A stretch of DNA of 64,000 nt from Nymphaea colorata (GCF_008831285.2 NC_045142.1:9552452-9616451); one strand, 5' to 3'; positions 40,678 to 50,865 are shown, counted from the first letter of the stretch. A program made the numbers and translations. Notes: generated from the letters alone by a model not told the origin.

Positions 40678-42081
40678 ATGAAGCTCTTAGCATGACATTT
40701 TTTTCATGTTACCTTTCTAAACATTGATATTCATGTTGCCTTATTTACATGTATAGCCATTGGGTTCATCGTGTAATCTCTCCCTCTAGATTCTCCTCCC
40801 AACACTTGCTATACGTTTATTGTACCTGTTAAGAAAGATAAGGAGAAAGGCAGACACGTGCACTCTGTGATGTTCCTTTCATGGTATGAGATCATTTGAA
40901 CCACGTTAAATTGTGTTCTTGTTTAATTCTCTCTTTTATTTCTTATTAAACTTAAAGGAAACTCAAGAGGGAAAATAATTTGCAAATTTGGTGTCAGTTC
41001 CCTCAACTTAAACCCTTATTATAATTCAGATCAAGTCATTTTTGGAAATGGAAATAAGATGCATATTTACTCCCAATGGAGAAACCCAACTTAGTTTGTT
41101 GTCATCTTTCTTTCTATTAAAAAAATCTTTTATATGTTCTTCATGTCATTTTAAAAAGGATTGCAATTCTATTAGTCAAATAACTAGTGATTTACCCTAT
41201 TATTTTGAACTAACCTTTATTGTCCAGGTATATACGCATATCTCATCACTGAGCTACTGTTGATAAAACTTTGAGTGACTTATTTTAGGAGCCCAAATCT
41301 TTTAAAATTGCATACTTGATCCTTATTTCTTAAAGTGTGTTGTTTGAGCATTTATGTGTGTGGTTATATGTTATGTGTATTTTCTCTCAAAAATTGAACT
41401 GGCTTTTTAGATCCCTCTTTTTTCTTGTCAAAACCATCTAGTAATTCTAAATGTTTAATCTTGTCCCTAGAGAACCTACCTCTAGGATGTGTCTCCTAAT
41501 ATGGATCAAACTTGACCTCATGAAGTTTTCACCACTACACCAAATATTGGGTTTAGCAATGGTTGTTGCTTCATTTGTAAGCTAGGCAGCGTATACCTAC
41601 ATGGTGAATGGATGGATGTGGTTAGGGATGTCAACAGATTAGATTTGGATCAGATACATTCTTAATCATATCCACTTTTTTGGATATTCACACATTCTCA
41701 TTCAAATTCGAATTAAGAAAAGTCATATCCGAAATCCGATTTTACAATCTGAATCCTATCTGAATCTGATTTTTATATTTATATCTGAATCCGAACATTG
41801 AACCGGATTTTGCCAATTTTCAAAATTTAATAGCATTAGATACAGGATATTCGTCTAAAAATGAATCCAATCCGAATCCTTATCTGAATCCGATCAGATA
41901 TTTATGTATATCCGAATCAGATCGGATGCCATTTATTAAATATGAATCCAATCCAATTTGTTAATTGGATATTAAATTTTTTTCCATATCTAATTTTTTC
42001 GGATCGGTTCAGTCTCTGTCAGTTGCATCATGTTCTGTCAGTTGCATCATTTTCCATCATGTTCTCTCACATGCATGATTT
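40678..42081. other. Intergenic; includes a TCCGAATC-rich dispersed repeat at 41631-42005
   Basis: 41631 opens TAGGGATGTCAACAGATTAG, the form in which many plant non-autonomous elements begin, followed by repeated TCCGAATC / GAATCCGAT units to about 42005. A short tandem pair TGTCAGTTGCATCAT lies at 42017-42049, just before the viral segment. No gene. Confidence 0.45.
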
Positions 42082-42094
42082 TGGTATCAGAGCC
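42082..42094 (+). promoter_or_regulatory. Primer-binding site for initiator tRNA-Met
   Basis: TGGTATCAGAGCC is complementary to the 3' end of plant initiator tRNA-Met. Caulimovirids and many LTR elements use this site. No LTR is present upstream, which favours the pararetrovirus reading. GAGCCTGAATGTGT recurs at 42154-42167. Confidence 0.85.
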
Positions 42095-42226
42095 TGAATG
42101 TGTTAATATTTGAATTCACCGGAGTTTGCCTATATGATTACTTGGCAAAAGGGGAGCCTGAATGTGTAATCCAAGAGGGAAAGACCCCAGACGAGTACCC
42201 ACAAAGACATAGGCTGATCGGGGAAA

Positions 42227-42655
42227 GTGAGATGGTCATGTCATGAGGAAAACACGTTAAGGGCAAGTTTTGAGCTGGGCATATCATATAGAGAACAAAG
42301 GCCATTTCATTTTATGCAACAAATAGATTATAGGACACAAAGCACATGCTTGAAGATGGGAATGTTTGCACTTCTCGGACATGAAAACACTTCACAACTC
42401 ATGGATAAAACAGAATTTGGAAAAAATTTACAGGACTTAGAACTAGTTTTAGAAAATCAAAAAAGCATAAGTAAACAACTAAATGATCTTATAAGAAATG
42501 TAAACCAGAAAAAACCAAAACTCCAGAATATAGAAAGAGAACCAGAAAAACTTTATATTTCAAATCAGATAATTAAAAGAGAAATAAAATATCTAACAGC
42601 CATGTATAACCAAGATTTAGTAATAGGGAGAGTAAAAACGGAGTCATTCATATGA
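42227..42655 (+). CDS. Small coiled-coil ORF after the primer site (viral ORF1 position)
   Basis: 142 codons. From about residue 58 the frame is a heptad-rich, Lys/Glu/Asn-rich helix (LEDLELVLENQ-like, KQLNDLIRNVNQKKPK), so a start further in, at 42398, is possible. Its TGA stop at 42653-42655 overlaps the next ATG at 42652 as ATGA, an arrangement known between caulimovirid ORFs. Small proteins at this position in the family are often virion-associated or of unknown role; no homology is recognised here. Confidence 0.5.
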   Translation: MRWSCHEENTLRASFELGISYREQRPFHFMQQIDYRTQSTCLKMGMFALLGHENTSQLMDKTEFGKNLQDLELVLENQKSISKQLNDLIRNVNQKKPKLQNIEREPEKLYISNQIIKREIKYLTAMYNQDLVIGRVKTESFI

Positions 42656-44344
42656 ATAAATTAGAATACGAAACGAGTTCTAAGAAAACATTTATGTTTG
42701 GACAAAAATGTCGAATAGTTGAAACAAACCTAGACAGGAAATTTCTAGAATTAAACCCAAATGATATGTATCTAATATTAGACGAAGAAGAAATGAATAC
42801 AAAAACGATACTAGAAAGGATAAAAAGATTAAACAATGAAAATATCCCAAAAAATAAAGGATACGGCAATATGAAGGTTGCCCTGCCAATATATCACAGT
42901 TGGTGCAAGATTGCCCAACGTATCTGGAAGATAAAATGGATAAAATAATAATTTTGCTAGAACAACTTATTGAAAACATTGACCAGAAATTTGAACAAAT
43001 AAAGGAAAAACTGGATAGGGTAAACGAAGAGGAAATCAATATGTTAGAAATTAACAGTCTTCAGAAAACAGAAACTGATAATGACATAGAGACAGAAAAC
43101 TATGAACCTAGTGTAACGTATACTGAATTAATGGACAAAGAAAATGATGAACAAATTACAGACATGAAAATAAATATGAACACAATACCTAAAGAAGGAA
43201 TTAAGATCAAGGAAGAATATACGACAGGACCAAGAACCCATAAAGGAAACCCAAGTAGGAATAGACATTATGATGACTATAGTGAAAACGAACAATGGGA
43301 AAAAATTTGGAAATCTAGACTAAAAAATAAGATAGAAGAGAAAGAATGGAAACAAGGAATATTAAACCTAGATGATACTTATAATATATTAATGTTACTA
43401 GAAATATGGAAGGCAGAGATGAGTAAGCACATTATGGAAAGCAAAATAGAACTAAAAAGTGTGTCAGCGTATATTGAAAATTCATTCGTAGGAAACATAT
43501 ACTTATGGTTTGATCAACTACCACACTCTTCGAAAGAATCTTTATGAGCAGAAACGGATAATAAGGGAACAACGACTACAAACCATTTAGATATATTGGA
43601 AAAATACCTAGGATCAATCAAGGCAGAATTTTCACATTCGAACATCGAAAAAATATACGAAGATCAAATAAAAATAACTGCAAGACAAAATATTTTAAAC
43701 TTAACAATATGTGATATGTGTTATTTAGAGGAATACATAGAATTATTTAGTAAATATTATTATCAATCAAGCATAACCACAAAAGAAAAGCCTAGATATC
43801 TGGACCTATTCTTTTCAAAATTGCCACCAGTGATTTATGCACAAGTGATAAAGACATTCCAGGAAAATAAACCAAAGGAAGATATTTTAGGATCAAGAAT
43901 AGAACTCCTAAGGACATGGTTCAAAACGATGTGCGAAGAACATGTAAAATCAAAAAAACTAAAACTCATCATACAATCACCATATAAATGTTGTGAAGAA
44001 CAGGTAGCACCACAATTAGGATGCAAACCATACTATAAAACAAGAAGACATAAAAAATATAAAAAACTTAAATACTGTTATAAAAAATACAAGAAATATG
44101 AGAATAAGCACCCAAAAAGAAGATACTACATAAAAAATAAAATAAATATCCAAGAAACCCTAAAAGCTGTAAATGCTATAATTGTAGAAAAATTGGACAT
44201 ATAGCCAAAGATTGTAGACAAAAAATGAAAGAAAAACTTGTAAATATAATAGAAGATGATTACATAAACATCGAAGATCTTAGTGAAACAGATATTTTGG
44301 AAGATGAAACAATATATGAAACAGAAAGTGACTCAGATAAGTGA
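42652..44344 (+). pseudogene. Viral coat protein region with CCHC zinc finger
   Basis: Three frame segments: 42652-42948, then 42900-44204 in one register with an in-frame TGA at 43545-43547, then a shift around 44150-44168. The N-terminal part is acidic with coiled-coil character. The centre has the caulimovirid coat-type pattern of a Cys-containing core (CEEHVKSKKL, YKCCEEQ...GC near 43930-44020) followed by a very basic Lys/Arg/Tyr tract (44030-44140). The zinc finger spans 44174-44215: CYNC, four residues, His, four residues, Cys (CX2CX4HX4C). An acidic tail ends at TGA 44342-44344. The coat protein packages DNA and pregenomic RNA. Frameshifts and the stop make this copy non-functional. 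Confidence 0.8.
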
Positions 44345-44381
44345 TAAAATAGAAAGACCCCAAGACATAAGGTATTAAGAG

Positions 44382-45261
44382 GAATTAACACAGGACTATA
44401 CTATCCAAAGAGTGATATTTGATGAGAAAGTCTTTAAGCAAATAGAAAAACAAGAACTAGATATTAGTACAAAAGAACTATTTGATTTTCCACTAATAAG
44501 AAAAATACCATTAATAAAATCAATGCTTAAAAAGAATATAGAAAAATATTATATAATTAACCAAAAAGAACATGTGATAGACATAGAACATGTAGGAATA
44601 TCAGAAGTAACAACTAGAGTACCATTAATAAGCAAACAAAAGGCATCCAAGAAGAACTAAGATAATTAAAAGTAAAAAATCCTATGAAATACATATACTT
44701 TGGAAGAATAAAAATACTAATAAAAGCCTGCTTTAAGGAATGAATAAATACACCTTTGGAACTCTATTTATTAGAAGACAGGATAATATACCCAGTTGAA
44801 AGAGCAATAATAGCAATTTAATATACCAAAAAATTAAGTTTATAGTAAAACCAGACCATACAATAAGTCTAACTGACAAACATATAGATAGAAGCCTAGT
44901 GTTATATTGGAAATTATCAGAAATCAAACTAGAAAAAAGGTGTAAAGTAATGACTATCAAAGGTAAAAACATGTATGTAGTAACAAATAAGCACATGATG
45001 TCCGCCAAGCGAAAAATGAATGACACAGTACAGATTGGTAACCCATTTAAACAACTAATAACAGTAATAAATGATAATGAACCCTATTATTTAGAAGATG
45101 GACAAAACGAATTACAAATTATAAAACAAAAATTAAGCATCAGTACAGCAAGGAAAACCAGTTACCTAAAGCAATTCCATATAAAAGAAAACATAGACAA
45201 TATGATTAAGAAAATCCTAATAGACACAAATCAGAAGATAATTACATTACACCAGACATGA
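44382..45261 (+). pseudogene. Viral movement protein region (30K superfamily)
   Basis: 44412-44660 and 44899-45261 are open in different frames; 44660-44899 contains further stops and at least one shift. The middle carries the pattern expected of caulimovirid movement proteins (YFGRIKILIKACF start near 44697, a conserved Asp in LEDRI near 44775, then SLTDKHIDRSLVLYWK near 44865-44910). These proteins make tubules through plasmodesmata. The position after the coat protein, not before it, is notable. Identification rests on motif pattern and order, so moderate confidence. Confidence 0.68.
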
Positions 45262-45539
45262 TAAATAATGATGTTGTGTTGCCAAGCGAACATAAGTACA
45301 ATGATATACAAGGAAACATTATCAACAGCATGGAAAGAGTTAGCAAAGAAATCAAGAAAGTAGATTATATGTTTGAAATAGAATTTGAAGTACAAGCACA
45401 TAGAAATGATACATTAACAGGAATAATATTAGGAAACAAATGGTTAAATAAATATAAAAATTTTAAAATAGAGAAAAATGTACTAGAAATTGAACATTTG
45501 GGCAAACATATAATAATTCCTAGAAACTTAGATGATTAG
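45258..45539 (+). CDS. Short viral ORF with retropepsin-like C-terminal pattern
   Basis: 93 codons. ATG at 45258 overlaps the preceding TGA (45259-45261) as ATGA. The C-terminal half (TGIILGNKWLNKYKNF, then LEIEHLGKHIIIP) resembles the second half of retropepsin folds, where I-I-L-G-x-x-F/W-L precedes two beta strands; the protease region at 46655 shows IILGRPFLNGY in the same layout. No Asp-Thr-Gly is visible in this ORF, so it would be inactive as a protease. It could instead be the end of the movement-protein unit. Function unknown. Confidence 0.45.
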   Translation: MINNDVVLPSEHKYNDIQGNIINSMERVSKEIKKVDYMFEIEFEVQAHRNDTLTGIILGNKWLNKYKNFKIEKNVLEIEHLGKHIIIPRNLDD

Positions 45540-46122
45540 CCAAATAAGCAAAAGGAAATTTGAACAAGACATGAAAAATGTGTTGGATAAAGCATTGGAA
45601 GAAAAGAAATAGAAAAGCAAAGCTTATAAAACTATTCAAATTGTATCTAATGGTATACAAATTCATTAATAACATAAGAAACGAAATAGAAGAAAAAAGA
45701 TTAGCATTAGAATCAGCATACACAGAATACGACAGTGACTTAACAGACTATGGAGAATCATATTATGATTATGACGACGACATAATATGGAGAAATATAA
45801 TGAATAGAATGGAATGATGATAAAACTAGGAAAAGGTCTGACATATATAACTCCAATAACTTGAAAAGTTCGAAGACAATTAATAAATACGAGAAACAAA
45901 TTGATTCTTTGGTTAAAAAAGATGATTGAAGTAAAACAATTTATTGATAAATTAATTCATAAAGTACATGAAAAATGTTTGAGAGAAATAAGAAATATAG
46001 AATCAGACAAAACGATGTCAGACATCTCATACAAGGAATTAGAATGTTTTCAACTACAAGTGTAAGGGTATATAATAATCAAACCAAAAACATTGTACAA
46101 AATAAAATAGGAAAATTATGCA

Positions 46123-46158
<36 letters not shown>

Positions 46159-46395
46159 TTAGATTTATAGAAAAATTAGAAAAAAGAGTAATAAAAAGAA
46201 AATTTAAAGACTATAGAAGACAATTTTTCACATACTTAAGGGCCAGAGCAATAGCAGAATAGAAATTTATGAATTACTGGAACGAAAAAGACAAAAGAAT
46301 ATCACACACCTCTTACCAAGCTTTTGAGAGAAGAACTTATAGTGATGAAGAAACAAGTGAAGAGGAACGAACATCAATAAAAATAAATTTATATA
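45540..46395 (+). pseudogene. Decayed viral segment between movement protein and protease
   Basis: Lys/Tyr/Asp-rich open pieces (45578-45817 with an acidic YTEYDSDLTDYGESYYDYDD tract; 45975-46262) are broken by stops. A (TA)15 tract at 46125-46154 sits inside the second piece. No domain recognised. Composition matches the viral coding sequence on both sides, so it belongs to the same integrated copy. Confidence 0.5.
46125..46154. repeat. (AT)15 microsatellite inside the viral copy
   Basis: Thirty bases of perfect AT repeat within A-rich viral sequence, flanked on both sides by viral-type coding sequence. Confidence 0.95.
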
Positions 46396-46969
46396 TATAC
46401 TAATCAAGGTTATACCAAGAGGATATAATAATCGATACTACACGGCCTACATAGACACAAGAGCTCAAATAAATCTATGCAAAAAAAACTGCTTACCATA
46501 TTATGCATGGAAAAAATTAAAAAATCCATTAGAAGTCAGGAGATTTAACGGAGCCAGGGCCACAATAAATCATAAAGCAAAAAATGTTAATATTCAAATA
46601 TGGAAGAAGGTAATAAAGATCAACAGAATATATGTGTTTAAATTACATAGCAAAGATATTATATTAGGAAGACCATTCCTAAATGGCTATCTACCAATAA
46701 ATATAACCGACAAACATTTGGTACTAACAACACCTTGTGGAGAAAAAATAAATGCCTTAATAGTAAAAAATAATGAACGAAAACAAACTGCATGGATTAA
46801 AGAAGATAGTAAAATACCACAAAAATTAACACGAGAAAGAATAAATGTAGTAACTATAAATATATATGAAATAAACGAGCTAGAAAACATCGAACAAAAA
46901 CTGAAAAAATTATATTTTGAAAACCCATTACAACATTGGGAAAAACACAAAACAACAGTTAAAATATAA
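46396..46969 (+). pseudogene. Viral aspartic protease region
   Basis: The catalytic motif is at 46454-46465 and reads D-T-R-A, where pararetroviral proteases have D-T-G-A or D-S-G-A, so the glycine is replaced by arginine. The second-half signature IILGRPFLNGYLPI follows near 46659. The frame is the same as that of the downstream RT and ends at an in-frame TAA (46967-46969). The protease normally cleaves the viral polyprotein; with the Gly to Arg change this copy would probably be inactive even without the stop. Confidence 0.75.
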
Positions 46970-48274
46970 CTAATTAAAGAAGACAGTATAATAACCCAAC
47001 CACCACTAAAATACATACCAGATGACCTTAAGGAATTCGATTTACATATAAATGAACTACTAAAAGATAATTATATTAAAAAATCAAACTCAAAACATAG
47101 CAGTCCAACATTCATTGTTAACAAACATAGCGAACAAAAATGAGAAAAGACTATAATGGTTATAGATTATAGAAATTTAAATGCTAAAGTAAAAACATAC
47201 AATAATCTTATTCCAAATAAAATATTAAAATTAAAACAAATATCAGGATACCAGTACTTTAGTAAATTCGATTGTAAAAGTGGATTTTACCATCTAAAAC
47301 TAGACGAAGAAAGCAAAAAACTAACAGCATTCACAGTACCTAATTGATTCTATGAATGGAACGTATTACCATTTGGATATAAAAATGCACCAAGAAGATT
47401 CCAAAACTTTATGGATAAACAGTTTAAAGGATTAAGAAATTGTGTGATTTATATAGATGATATACTATTATTCAGCCATACACAAGAAGACCATTATGAC
47501 GTACTAAATGAATTCATAAACTATGCAACCAAAGCAGGAGTAGCAATAAGCAAAAATAAAGTAGTAATTTGTAAAAAACAAATAGACTTTCTAGGCATAG
47601 AAATAGATAAAGCCAGAATAAAAATGTAAACACACATTATCCAAAAAATAGCACAAACGGAAGAATTAGACACCAAGAAAAAATTACAGTCTTTTCTAGG
47701 ACTAGTAAACCAAGTTAGAGAATACATACCTCACCTAGCTAAACACTGTAAATTTTTACAAGAAAAGTTGAAAAAAGATAGAGAATATTATTGGACTGAG
47801 GAAGATAAACAACATATAAACCAAATAAAAACAGTTTGTACAAACCTACCCAAACTAGAATTTCCAAATGAGCAAAAACCATTTATATGGATCATTGAAA
47901 CCGATGTTTCAGAATTCAACTATGGATCAGTATTAAAATATAAATACCTAGAAAACGGAAAAGAATACCTTTGTAAATATCATTGAGGAAGCTTCAAAGA
48001 AAATGAGATAAAATGGGAAATAAATCGAAAAGAATTACTACGATTATATTATGCACTATTACATTTTGAAATATATGTGGTCTATACAAAATTTAAAGTT
48101 AGAACAAATAACACACAAGTAAAGTATTGGTTAAATGCTAAACTAGAAAATTCAATTGTAAAAAAAGAAATAAGGAGACTAGTCAACAATATCAAGTTAT
48201 TTGATTTTGACATTGAAGTAATCAGAACTAACGAGAATTGCTATGCAGATTATTTGTCCAGGAATGTAAAGTAA
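46970..48274 (+). pseudogene. Viral reverse transcriptase-RNase H region
   Basis: The frame continues from the protease without a shift. RT landmarks: VIDYRNLN (47157), KFDCKSGFYHL (47265, the first catalytic Asp), WNVLPFGYKNAP (47361), and the catalytic box YIDD at 47450-47461. RNase H: ETDVSEFNYGSVL (about 47898), WEINRKELLRLYYAL (about 48015), then RTNENCYADYLSRN at the end, close to the expected length. In-frame nonsense codons: TGA 47141, TGA 47345, TAA 47627 and TGA 47984, besides TAA 46967. This enzyme copies pregenomic RNA into DNA in the cytoplasm. The copy is inactive as it stands. The RT clearly marks Caulimoviridae-type or Ty3-type ancestry; absence of integrase favours the former. 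Confidence 0.9.
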
Positions 48275-48480
48275 CAAGCCAGAAGAGTAAAGAAGCTAAT
48301 TATGAGAACTAATTAGCACAAACCATACACATTGGTAATCGTATTCACCATCAACCACTATGTGTGGAAAAGAATATGGCTAGTCTAGAGCAAACAGCTC
48401 CTGGTAAAGACAAAACAAATCTGTTGATGGATAGTCACTTTTTAAAAGTGATAAACTAACTATCACAAAACACACACAGA

Positions 48481-49614
48481 TTGAGTTGCGGCATAAAAGC
48501 CAAGTCTCTCAATAACACAAATTGTTTATTTGTGCAGCTAATCAGAATGGAGCTAGAAAAACAACAAACCCAATTAGCAATATTACAAAACCAAATAAAT
48601 GAACTCTTGAAGTGGAAAACCCAAATAGAACCATTGCTAAAAATTCCAGAAGCAGATAAACCAAAAATATCTGAACCAAAAATGTTGGAAACAACAAACA
48701 AGAAAATCCAAATATCATTTTCAAGCCAAAATTCAAGAATACCAATCTAAACCAGAGATTCCAGAAAACAATCATGTCAGTCAGAACTAGCATATTTACA
48801 TCCCCTCAAACTCAAACCTATTTAGAAACTATCATAAAAAAGTCTATAATAGTAAATAACTACCTAAGAAACCTAAAGAAAGTGTGTGACTTCTTAAATA
48901 AAAATCCGAGAGAAAAGAATACAGTACCAGGAAAATGTTATATTCTTATCTCATACCTAGGAATAAATAAAATGATAGCTTACCTAAACATAGACCCAAA
49001 TCTAGTAAAAATAGTATATAGTTATGGATTACTCCATACTGATATACTAGTAATGCCAAAGAACTAGAAGAAATTCCAGAATTATGCAAAGCAGCTAAAC
49101 GTTATCTAGAAATAACGAAAGCACCACTTATTTTCCTAAGAATATGCGCTGCTCAGGTAGAAATATTCGAAGAACGAATAATACCATCTATTTATGCTGT
49201 AAAGATTGGTCTGACCAAAGAAATGGTAGATCCAGAAGTCCAACAATAAAAAGAGATATTATTATCAGAAATGAAAGAATTCTTTTCGAAAAAAAGACCC
49301 AGAGATCTGCAAGTAATATTTGAAGAACTTCTACATCAATACCAAGAGCCAAATGTATGGACGTACGAAGTAATGAACAACCAGATTATCTACTCTCTAT
49401 CATTGAAGACTAAAGAAAGAAACAAAGAAAAAATACTAAGATGGTTAGAAACGTTGATTATGCCAGATAAACCATCTCAGATCAAAGCAATCAAAAGACC
49501 ATTAATGGGAACCAAGAATCTACGAGAATATTGCCAGTTTATGCAAAAATACCAAGAACATAAATGTTCAGAATGTGGCAAGGGGAAAGAACTGTGCGAG
49601 ATTAACCTCTAAAG
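48481..49614 (+). pseudogene. Unidentified viral ORF downstream of RNase H
   Basis: Pieces in different frames: 48547-48750 (from ATG 48547; coiled coil LAILQNQINELLKWKTQIE), 48774-49067, then about 49060-49612 with an in-frame TAA at 49247. The protein would be roughly 350 residues with a folded helical middle and a C-terminal cysteine cluster (HKCSECGKGKELC, near 49558). Its position matches the transactivator/viroplasmin gene of caulimoviruses and relatives, but I do not see the viroplasmin N-terminal fold motif. No known domain is recognised; the transactivator reading is inference from position. Confidence 0.5.
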
Positions 49615-50032
49615 AAAAATTTTCAGTCTCTTTTTGAAAAGACAAAACAAAATAGCAATTCTTTAGGAAAAGTTAGGACTTTCTGGAAAGGTCAAGACTC
49701 TGAAAGGTCAGGTCAATACTTCAATCACTACTATGAAAATGAAAAAGCTATGATTGATTGAGAATATATTCCAAAAAAGAGAACTCGTACAATCATAAAT
49801 CGCACCAAGGAAACAACAAGAATCAGAATAAAGCAAAGTAAGGAGCACTATGGTAAAGCACAAGATGATGGAGACTAAAGAAATGATTCGAAATAACAAT
49901 GGTAGACAAAATAAAAGAATGAATAGACAGAAAGAGAAAAGCAAAATATCTGTAACGAAAGCCGTCCATCTAGATTCGGGTCTCAGCAATTCTAAACCCC
50001 AGATCTCCGCCAAAGAATCTGGAGGCAACATC
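49615..50032 (+). other. Viral 3' coding tail and promoter-proximal region
   Basis: Purine-rich sequence continues the viral composition to about 49950, with broken frames, then turns to mixed composition upstream of the TATA box. It may contain the end of the last ORF and the upstream promoter elements of the pregenomic RNA. Confidence 0.4.
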
Positions 50033-50038
50033 TATAAG
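50033..50038 (+). promoter_or_regulatory. Candidate pregenomic RNA TATA box
   Basis: CTATAAGAAGC after the last viral ORF. The start of transcription would fall near 50065. The poly(A) signal about 255 bases downstream would give a terminal repeat of roughly 230-250 bases, near the 180 bases known for cauliflower mosaic virus. Confidence 0.5.
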
Positions 50039-50287
50039 AAGCAGGACGAAGGCCACTTTGGAGGGATCATCGTTAGCCTTCTCTCTCACATCCTTCTCCT
50101 CTCCTTATGTACCTTTGAACTCCTCCCCTAAAATTTGGAGCCTGTGTAGTTTGTGTGTAACCTGTAACCAGGTAAAAGTCTAGTAAAGGTCTCATGGAGT
50201 CTGTTCCAGAGACAAATAGCAGCCATGTATCTCCAACTTCGTTTGAGGTTGATGAGCTATCTACAAGTATGGTTTTTCCAGTAACTG

Positions 50288-50293
50288 AATAAA
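50288..50293 (+). terminator. Candidate viral poly(A) signal AATAAA
   Basis: AATAAA followed by T-rich GTTAGTTTTCC. It lies downstream of the candidate TATA box, as in caulimovirids, where the pregenomic RNA passes the signal once and stops there on the second passage. Confidence 0.5.
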
Positions 50294-50310
50294 GTGTTAG
50301 TTTTCCTTAC

Positions 50311-50865
50311 GAGTATGTGTTAATATTTTGATTTCCAAGCATGTGACGTGGTATATGCACTGTAAAACCAATCTTCACACATGAGTGTATGAAATCCATT
50401 TGTAAGACACCAAAGCGTGTAGGGGTTGAGGTAGCTAGAGAAGGATCAATGGGTGGCTGGAGGAGGAATGCTTGTCAAGTAAAATAAGTAGAAAGCACTG
50501 GCAATGGTGTTGGAAGGCAGTGGATCCACATTGAATGCCTAAGACAACACCGATTTGGCAGTGCAAGCTCTATAGGTAGAAGAGGGTTAGGGATATAATC
50601 ACACTATGAAAGACTTATTTTAGAATCATAAAGGGCAATTTGGGAAAACATGATTTGGTGTATGCCAGCCCAAACTCAGCTCAAAAATATCTCGTGAAGA
50701 GTGCCTGATTGCAAATCAACAAAGAAACCAAAAAATTGACACTATGATAGATAAAAAAATGAGCTTAGAAGTTGAGTGGTGCACCAAGTGTTGTCTAAAA
50801 TTGCATAAATCTTAGTGAAGTTGAGTGCTGCACTAAGTGTCAAGCCTAAAATTGGATAACTCTTA
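50311..50865. other. Possible viral leader remnant or flank
   Basis: No ORF. In a circular caulimovirid about 600 bases of leader separate the pregenomic RNA start from the primer site, so this stretch may be leader sequence, making 50310 a minimal right boundary. GTGTTAATATTTTGA at 50317 resembles GTGTTAATATTTGAA at 42101, just after the primer site. Confidence 0.35.

Larger units (their letters stand above)
42082..50310 (+). mobile_element. Endogenous pararetrovirus (Caulimoviridae), near unit-length, decayed
   Basis: In order: tRNA-Met primer-binding sequence, small coiled-coil ORF, coat-protein region with basic tract and CCHC finger, movement-protein region, aspartic protease, reverse transcriptase, RNase H, another ORF, TATA box and AATAAA. 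Total about 8.2 kb, the size of a caulimovirid genome. No integrase and no LTRs were seen, as expected for this family. Coding sequence is very A-rich on the plus strand (Lys, Ile, Asn, Glu-rich proteins), unlike its surroundings. Coat protein before movement protein recalls cavemovirus- and solendovirus-like members. Every long frame has stops or shifts, so it is not expected to express a virus. Genus placement is inference. Confidence 0.9.

Noticed and set aside
42082-42094. Primer site as evidence of a Ty1/copia element
   Set aside because: No copia LTR lies upstream; downstream coding order is pararetroviral and no integrase was found.
47141-47986. Reassigned or read-through stop codons as a viral expression strategy
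   Set aside because: Five stops of two types at sites where related proteins have ordinary residues, plus frameshifts elsewhere in the copy, are better explained by decay.
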